NCBI GenBank assembly: GCA_963691705.1 | Contig: OY829545.1 | Span: 31,297,475-31,361,474, forward strand | DNA length: 64,000 bases | Source of the DNA: Viola odorata | Lineage: Eukaryota; Streptophyta; Magnoliopsida; Malpighiales; Violaceae | Direction of reading: 5' to 3' | The notes under the pieces: generated by a model | The model's input: only the letters and a program-made list of their open reading frames with translations | What the model was told of the DNA's origin: nothing | Database searches by the model: none | Made by a program: the position numbers and the translations under genes | Shown here: positions 57,783-64,000 of the stretch, piece by piece | Layout of the letters: the number at the start of each line of letters is the position of its first letter | Position numbering within the stretch: the stretch's first letter is position 1

Positions 57783-59789
57783 GTAGAGGGATTTATTAGG
57801 CTGGTTTCGGGGCTAAAATTCAGCCATTTTGGCCGGATTGGAGCTTCCTTGGTCGCCGGCCATGGCGCCGACGACGCAAGGAAGAAGATGAGTGCATGCT
57901 GGGCTGGGCGCGGGAATGAAGAAGACCAAAGGTGATGGGCTTGGTTTCATCTCAAGCCCATCCCACTTAAAATAAATTGCTGGGCTTGATTTTATCACTA
58001 GCCCAGCCGCTGCTTTTAATTAATTACATGGGCCTGGCCCATTAATTTTAATCGAACTTCCATTTTTAATAAATCATAAATTATTCGTATGCTCGTATGT
58101 GCATAATTGGTTTATTTTATTTCGTGATTAATTATCGTATGATAAATTGCTTACTTTTTATTTCGCGCATTAAAAATTCATATAATTGTCGTATGCGTAT
58201 AAATTATTTATTTTATCTCGCGCGTTTAAATTTCGTATGCATATAATTATTTTTTCGTAAACTTTCGCGTTAATTTCTCGTATGACTTTCGCATGTTTAT
58301 TTATTTTATGTGTTAGTTTCTGTATGAAATGTTTATATGCTCGTATGCGATATTGTTTATTTTATTTTATGTGCTAAATATCGTAAAATTATTCGTATGC
58401 TCACATGATATTTTATTTGCTTTATGCCATGTTTTAATATGAAATATTTGTATGTTCATATGAAATAAATTGTTTACATGTTTATCATGTTTATTTAATT
58501 GCTTGCTTAGTAAATGTGTGCATGTGCTTTTATTATTTATTGTTTTCAAGCTATTAGTAACACTCTCGCTTTGTAGGTTAAACTTTTAATCTTCGCTCGA
58601 AAAGTACATTTCTTTCTTTCTTTCACTTATCCGATGTTTTTTTAAATATTATTCGTATGCATGTCATCCCACAACTAGAAATCCAAATATGGGCTTAGCC
58701 CGGCCCGTAAAGAAAAATTGCATGCATGATCAAACCATCGCATTATCTTCGTGAATTATTATCGTTCGTATGGGATGTTTAAATTAGTCGTTATTTTAAA
58801 TTGCCTGTATGTGATAATATTTAATTGCTCAACTTGTTGTAATAATTAGTTATTTCACTTATTGTAATATTTAGTTAGATAGTTATTCCGACCTCCAATT
58901 TGTAATAATTAGATGAGTGGTTATTATTACGAATTGTGGCTTGTAATAATTAGTTAAAAATTGTGTATGTATACCTAAGTATTTATGTCAATTGTCGTTA
59001 ATCGTGGTTTGAAGAGATGGATCGATCGGGGTTCATCTGAAAGGTAAGTTTACCTTAAAACTTCCCCTTGTATGTTTAGTTGAATGCTAAAAATCGAACC
59101 GAATGCATGACTCCCTAGTAAGCGTTAGAACCACCCTACGCGTATGCATGACATATAGAATTGCTAAAACAATTAAAATCAATCTCACATGTATACCATG
59201 TTTATAACACTCGTCTTTTATACCATGAGATAAATTGTTTCTTTGTTAAATGCTACGCATGATGGCTTCAAAGGCCATGCCAACCATATGTGCATACATT
59301 AATCGGTACGATGCTAGTTTTACTATGATAGAATCACGTAATAAATAAATAAGTCATGCATGGCCCAATGATAAGGGGGTAACGTCCGCTCTAGCATAGA
59401 GACAAAATGATAACCCCGTTCCTCTGACCCAAACGGAAATAACAAGTCCCAAATGCTAAGATGTAACGTCACCTTTAAGGACCCAAACTACATGTTCAAA
59501 ATATTTTTCTCAAAACACCTCGCATACCGGTAACCTTTTTTAAGGATGTGACTTGGGTTCCTAACACCTTCCCAAGTCCATAAATACGAGCTCGAACCAT
59601 TGTTCTTTGGTTTAGACCATTGTGTCTTAGTTTGTTTATTTTTATGCCATGACAATTAGGTTCCCTAAACCTTAGAAAATTAGGGTGGCGACTTCATTTC
59701 ACATGATGTTAAGACAAGTCCAACACTTGTCTCACATTGTGGCCCGTCCCGATCCTTTACTCGTTTTCAACGAAAAAAGAGGTGCGACA

Positions 59790-59794
59790 CACAA
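59790..59794. repeat. Target-site duplication CACAA, right copy
   Basis: Identical to 53076-53080. Confidence 0.88.
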
Positions 59795-61283
59795 CAAAAC
59801 AAGACACACAAAAAATGGAAAATCAGAAAATACTTGCAAGGAAACCAGTTATCTCATCACACAGAATGCTTCAAACGCTTCATCTTATAACTCCAAAACC
59901 TTACTATTAAGGCCTAACCAACACCCCAAATCATCCAATCTCACATAAACAAAAAATTCAGGTCCTCCTTGATAGAATCATGCAAACTGAAATAGAACAA
60001 CAACTGTTTCCTTTCCATTCCTATTGATTCATTGATTGCCTTTTCCTTATTTCTGCCCATTTATTATACCAGCATTTTTAACATGTAGTTTCCTGAATAT
60101 TTTCACTTGGTGAGGGCAAAACATCAAGACATATTTTGTCAATTAAGCTTGGCTAGTTTTATTTAGAAATAGTTCTCTGGATATTTTCACTTGATGAGGC
60201 AAAGATACCAGAGTATTGCAAGAAAAAAAAATTCAGGGCTCATAGTTTCTTTTTTTTCTTTCCTTTTTTTTTCAAGCAGTTCTCATAAATCAAAGGTTTT
60301 TTCAAGAAAATAGAGGTGAATGCTCCAATAGCAGCTTCTAGTGTTAAGCACTAGGATCTTGGGTTTATGCAAAAACTGGATGTTTAAAGAGTACCAAGAT
60401 CGTACTCTTGCAAGTATTGGTTATGTTAACCCAATTAATTGCCCTAACAGTATGGTATGGAGTAAAAAATTGAAGCATTTTTACATCTTATGTGATATGA
60501 CAGGGTTTTAAGCAAAAAGTATTTTGATTTTTAAAAATAACACACAATTTATCTAAAACCACACAAAAAATTAGAGCAAAGAGTTTTGGCTAATGGCTTG
60601 GCTAGGACAAACTGAAAAAATATCATGCATAAATCAGTGTAAAAAGAAGAAGACACAGAAAAACACATATATACACAGAAAACTCTCCCCCACACTTAGA
60701 AGACATATTGTCCTTAATGTGTGTTGAAGATGAAAAAAATAAAAAAGGAAAAAAATAAATAAAACAAAATAAAAAAAGGAAAGACACGATCTAGGGGTGA
60801 TTTAATCTTGGAGGAGGGGATCTTGGAGGTGCAGAGGCCCATGCTAGGGCTGAGGTAGTTGCTGGAGGAGCTGCTTGGTCTAGTTCTAGAAAAATGTCTT
60901 GGCTAAGACACTAGCCAAGACAACTATCAAAGCTGGATTTTTCCTCTGATTTTGAATGCCTTCCTCGCGCTGTAGCAACCTAGAACAATTACAAAGGATG
61001 TTTAAGTGGATCAACGAGATACCCCTGAACTTATTCATGAAAACTCAAAGAAAGAAAATGGAAGTAAATAAAACAAAAACATGGGTTGCCTCCCATGCAG
61101 CGCCCTTATTTATAGTCTTGGGCTCGATATTGCCATGGATTTCTCATCAAGATACTCCTCCAAATTCACTCCATGCACTAAGCTTGCCAGGTCCTTTAGG
61201 TGGCACTCCTTTGACAGCCCCTAAAGGTATAAATTGAAATGGATGGGGGGGTTGTTCAAGGTCAAACTTTGGTTGTTCCTACA
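59795..61283 (-). mobile_element. Athila-like 3' tail and LTR start, minus strand
   Basis: On the minus strand, GGGCGCTGCATGGGAGGCAA (about 61091-61110) is the post-pol motif of the Athila-like elements. It is preceded by a linker-like CCTAAAGGACCTGGCAAGC (about 61187-61206) and followed by a polypurine tract AAGTGTGGGGGAGAG (about 60685-60700), then LTR-like sequence down to 59795. It is more diverged than copies 1 and 2. No intact frame. Confidence 0.6.
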
Positions 61284-62020
61284 TGATAAGGTCTCGGTAC
61301 CAAATAGAGAGATGAAGCCGAAATGATGGAGAAGCACAGATCTAGTCCCCTTTGTGAGGTTGGGGTGAGCGAATGATGGATTGAACAAGTGAGTGATAAT
61401 AGAGGATAAATGGAGTTTAGGCAACTGAATTAATGGATGAAGATCGAAGAGATATTTAATGTATACTTGTATTGAACTTGATAGTTGGAGAAAACCCTCC
61501 TTACAACTTGGTAAGGCAACCTTTCTATGAACAACAATCAAGGATCTCTAATCAAGTTAACCCTTCCACCAACAAGGATGGACAACCTGGTTGTTTGATA
61601 AGATAATGGATAGATTGGTTCTAAGAACCCTAACCCTAAAGCTAAACCTAAGTTAAATGGTCTATGAAGAAGATAACATTCAATTCAATTTAAAGACAAG
61701 GCATAAAAGAAGCTAAGTCCTTCTATTTATACCTATGAATTATTACATGGGGAAAACCCCTAAATACCCTTGAACAAAAGGGCCTTGGGAAGCTTGGCCT
61801 TAGCGGGCTTGAAGATGGTCCGTGAGGGCTAAGACGGACGAGCTCATGGCTTGCTAGGGATTTGGCGGAGAAGCTCATGGCTTGGCTGGCTATTCCATGA
61901 GACCGTGTGCCTAGGGCTAGTTGACGTGGAAAGATAGGCCAAGTGAGCGGTCTTTCATTGGCAATGCATTTGGGCACGGATGGTCTTACCCTCGTATCAA
62001 ATGGGCCCATGCTCGTATCA
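61284..62020 (-). repeat. 3' LTR of a minus-strand gag-only element
   Basis: On the minus strand it starts TGATACGAGCATGGG (62020) and ends CTTATCA (61284), 737 bp. It aligns with the split LTR at 458-15815. TATTTATACC-type sequence lies mid-LTR. Its flank on the left is CTACA; the other flank is not in the window. Confidence 0.7.
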
Positions 62021-63363
62021 TTCCATCCCCCTTTGAGGAGATTCATCCTCGAATGTAGGCCATGGATAGTGTGAAAAAACAAAATGGGAGATGGAGATTT
62101 AAGCACAAGAACTTCCATTGCTCTCCTCTGCTCCATGTCCCTTTCAACCCATTGGGGAAATGGATCCGTATAGCCATGAAGGGGAGCCAAAGTAGGGAAA
62201 TAGGAGGTGCGGCCAAGATGAGAAGATAAAGGAGTGACGGAGGGTACTTGGCCAAGTGGCTCATGTAGGAAAGGATCCATAAAGTGACAAGGTGGGACCG
62301 ACGGAATGATGGAGAATTGGCTGCCAAGATCCTGAAATTTTCTTTGCAATGCGAGGCAACGAAGAGCCTTCTTATAGCAGCCCGAAGTAAACCTACAAAC
62401 CACTCTTGCACTCCCATTGTTTCCATCCTCTACATGATCAGCACCACTCAAAGGTACATCCAAAACATCCATATCCTCGCTAAGTGGAACGACAACCACA
62501 ACAAGTGGCGACACAACAAACATCCCCTCCTTAAGTGGAGCCAAACCCTCCGCCATGGAATGCAAACCGGAGGAACACATCTCAACTTCATCAAGCTGAG
62601 GTAGACCGGGCAAATAAACACTAGAAGGCACACCACTTTCCACTTCACTCTTCTCACACACCAACTCGCATTGTCCACGGGGCTTGGAGTTTAATAATTG
62701 ATTCAATTGGAGTCTACGGTCAGCCGTGAGCTGCTTGGTTTCCTCCCATAGTGCGTCAAATTTAGGCCAAACCAAGGTGGAAGATTTATCTGAACCCACA
62801 ACCACACCCTCATGCGCACAACTCATTTTCTTCACTTTATTGTTAGGGCATACGTCACACAAGTGCCCGCGGCCCGTACATGAGGTACAATAGATGTCTC
62901 TTGCTCGTTTGGGAGGAGCGGAAAAGAAAGATATGGAACAAAAGTGTTGCTCTCGGATATGATGAGAGGTATGTCTACCACGGTCATAGAAACTTTGAGG
63001 AGGTCGCCGGACAAAAACACAAGTAGCGGAGTCATGGCCACGACTTTGGTAGGAAGAGGAACCTAGGCCATGGCTTGGAGAGTGCGCTCTAGTCTCATAC
63101 GCATTAGCCCCATTCCTATAATCAAAACTCTCCAAAGAAGCACTACCATCATCATGACTAGTGATACTTTGACCATCCAACCTATCATCCAAATTATCAT
63201 TATACCAAAAAGGAACTTGATTATAGGATGGAGAGAGTGTACCGTAAGAGTGAGAAGTGTGCCGAGAAGGTGCCTCTTGCCCATAATAATCATCCACACT
63301 ATCCGCATAAGAGGCATAATCATCATAGCAAGCAATACTTTGTCCAACCAATCTATAATCCAC
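61723..63363 (-). CDS. Gag-like protein of the minus-strand element, partial
   Basis: A 546-codon frame. A CCHC knuckle (CTSCTGRGHLCDVC, about residues 158-171) marks it as a retroelement nucleocapsid. The first 110 residues are Tyr/Ser/Asp-rich with an imperfect internal duplication (DYRLVGQSIACYDDYAS against DDRLDGQSITSHDDGSA). After the knuckle come about 280 residues without a recognised domain, then a HSRMNLLKGGWNDT stretch that resembles the end of gypsy polyproteins. No protease, RT or integrase is present. The frame stays open through the polypurine tract and about 300 bases into the LTR, so its true end is unclear. Homology continues upstream past a TAG near 63430 until cut by the LTR at 63526. 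Confidence 0.55.
   Translation of the reverse strand: MDYRLVGQSIACYDDYASYADSVDDYYGQEAPSRHTSHSYGTLSPSYNQVPFWYNDNLDDRLDGQSITSHDDGSASLESFDYRNGANAYETRAHSPSHGLGSSSYQSRGHDSATCVFVRRPPQSFYDRGRHTSHHIREQHFCSISFFSAPPKRARDIYCTSCTGRGHLCDVCPNNKVKKMSCAHEGVVVGSDKSSTLVWPKFDALWEETKQLTADRRLQLNQLLNSKPRGQCELVCEKSEVESGVPSSVYLPGLPQLDEVEMCSSGLHSMAEGLAPLKEGMFVVSPLVVVVVPLSEDMDVLDVPLSGADHVEDGNNGSARVVCRFTSGCYKKALRCLALQRKFQDLGSQFSIIPSVPPCHFMDPFLHEPLGQVPSVTPLSSHLGRTSYFPTLAPLHGYTDPFPQWVERDMEQRRAMEVLVLKSPSPILFFHTIHGLHSRMNLLKGGWNDTSMGPFDTRVRPSVPKCIANERPLTWPIFPRQLALGTRSHGIASQAMSFSAKSLASHELVRLSPHGPSSSPLRPSFPRPFCSRVFRGFPHVIIHRYK
62021..62034 (-). other. Polypurine tract of the minus-strand element
   Basis: The minus strand reads AAAGGGGGATGGAA directly before the LTR start TGATACGAGC. 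It primes plus-strand synthesis and fixes the LTR boundary. Confidence 0.7.
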
Positions 63364-63525
63364 ATATGCATTATACCCAAAAGAAGCTTGATCATAGGAT
63401 GGAGGGAGTGTACCGTGAGAACCATAGGCTTACTGAGATGGCTCATGATGATCAAACTCCGACCAAGAAGATGCGGCATAAGAACATGAATCTTGGTCAT
63501 CAACCTCATAAACGTCATTCCTATA

Positions 63526-64000
63526 TGTTGCTACCCGATTTTGGATTTTTTTCGTCACAACTTTTTCGTATTTTATTACTTATCACGTTTAATAGCTTGT
63601 TAACGTCAAATTCAGTCGATTTTTGATCGTGGACTATTTTTTTAATATTCAATGCCATTTCGTGTCTTTTTAGTTTTTTCGTCTTTTTAACTGTCTTTAC
63701 GCGAACTTCTTTCAGTCCCGAGTCAATTTCCTTGGACCGTAGATCAAGAGCGTTACCTCTTTAGCTGGTAATTACCTACCTTTTTTTCTCTTTCATGCCT
63801 TCTAGTTGGTTTCTTTCAATTTTTATCGTAAAGACATTTATTTTGCGTCCGAACTTTTGACATTTCCGAAAGAGAAAATTCGTACGTTAAACCAAACTTT
63901 TTCTTTATTTACTGTCTACTATTTATTCTGTCTTATTTTTCTGCACCTTTTAGTCATTTCAATTCGGGTTTATTTTCATTTCAAGCGATTTAACTCGAAC
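63526..64000 (+). repeat. Start of another large LTR, running off the right edge
   Basis: It begins TGTTGCTACCCGATTTTGG, close to the TGTTGATACCCG start of the solo LTRs, followed by similar CGTATTTTATTACTTATC-type sequence. It cuts into the gag-like frame of the minus-strand element. The 3' end is outside the window, so it may be a solo LTR or a whole element. Confidence 0.55.

Larger units (their letters stand above)
53081..59789 (+). repeat. Outer solo LTR (gypsy), interrupted by another solo LTR
   Basis: It begins TGTTGATACCCG and ends GGTGCGACA, with perfect CACAA duplications. Removing the inner insertion and one GTGGG leaves about 3.03 kb. No internal element sequence is present, so the LTRs recombined to leave a solo LTR. 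A TATA-like GATAAATAG is at 53749-53757. The 3' part has CTAAACC, TTAGGGTGGCGACTTC (about 59681-59696). The family resembles Tat/Ogre-type large LTRs; this is an inference. Confidence 0.85.

Noticed and set aside
61596..62020. Shorter LTR ending at TGATAAG near 61596
   Set aside because: Alignment with the split LTR at 458-15815 continues to 61284, where a TGATAAG end gives the same length as the other LTR.
63070..63626. Plus-strand frames of 132-139 codons
   Set aside because: They are reverse-strand shadows of the Tyr/Ser-rich gag-like frame, whose repeats create long mirror frames.

Overview
This is nuclear DNA from a flowering plant, most likely a eudicot, and almost all of it is transposable-element sequence. 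The evidence is the spliced plant gene for 40S ribosomal protein S27 (26081-26517), plant LTR-retrotransposon lineages (Tat-like and Athila-like Ty3/gypsy), a plant L1-type LINE, a Mutator-type element, a Stowaway-type MITE and an integrated plant pararetrovirus. No tRNA, rRNA or CRISPR array was seen. All calls come from reading the sequence; no database search was run, so family names rest on remembered motifs.

Left block (1-15815). A minus-strand LTR element runs off the left edge. Its LTR (458-701 plus 15318-15815) was split by a 14.6-kb Tat-like gypsy element (702-15312) with perfect TTGAT target duplications. That element carries decayed gag, protease, RT, RNase H and integrase on the plus strand. 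Unusually, it also has a 6-kb antisense block: two tandem diverged copies of a spliced Transposase_28-like gene plus two small ORFs, several with TATA boxes on the minus strand.

Middle-left block (15816-30800). There is a 1.7-kb inverted-repeat element, a truncated duplicate of the RPS27 promoter and first exon, a foldback element, a decayed minus-strand LINE, the intact RPS27 gene with a triplicated 3' flank, and a 1.67-kb Mutator-like element with 10-bp target duplications.

Central block (30800-53075). Gypsy fragments lead into a near-identical 2.5-kb Athila-like segment present twice (34610-37096 and 47679-50168). Between the copies lie one apparently near-full-length, circularly permuted endogenous pararetrovirus (about 37097-45050) and a minus-strand fragment related to the 3' spacer of the Tat element (about 45050-47676), which contains a MITE. 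A third, more diverged Athila-like tail follows.

Right block (53076-64000). A solo LTR (53081-59789, CACAA duplications) contains a second solo LTR in reverse orientation (54105-57777, GTGGG duplications) that carries two tandem arrays. Next come a minus-strand Athila-like tail, a minus-strand gag-only element of the same LTR family as the left-edge element, and the start of another LTR at 63526.

RPS27 is the only gene that looks functional for the host. The rest records successive insertions, solo-LTR formation and local duplication.
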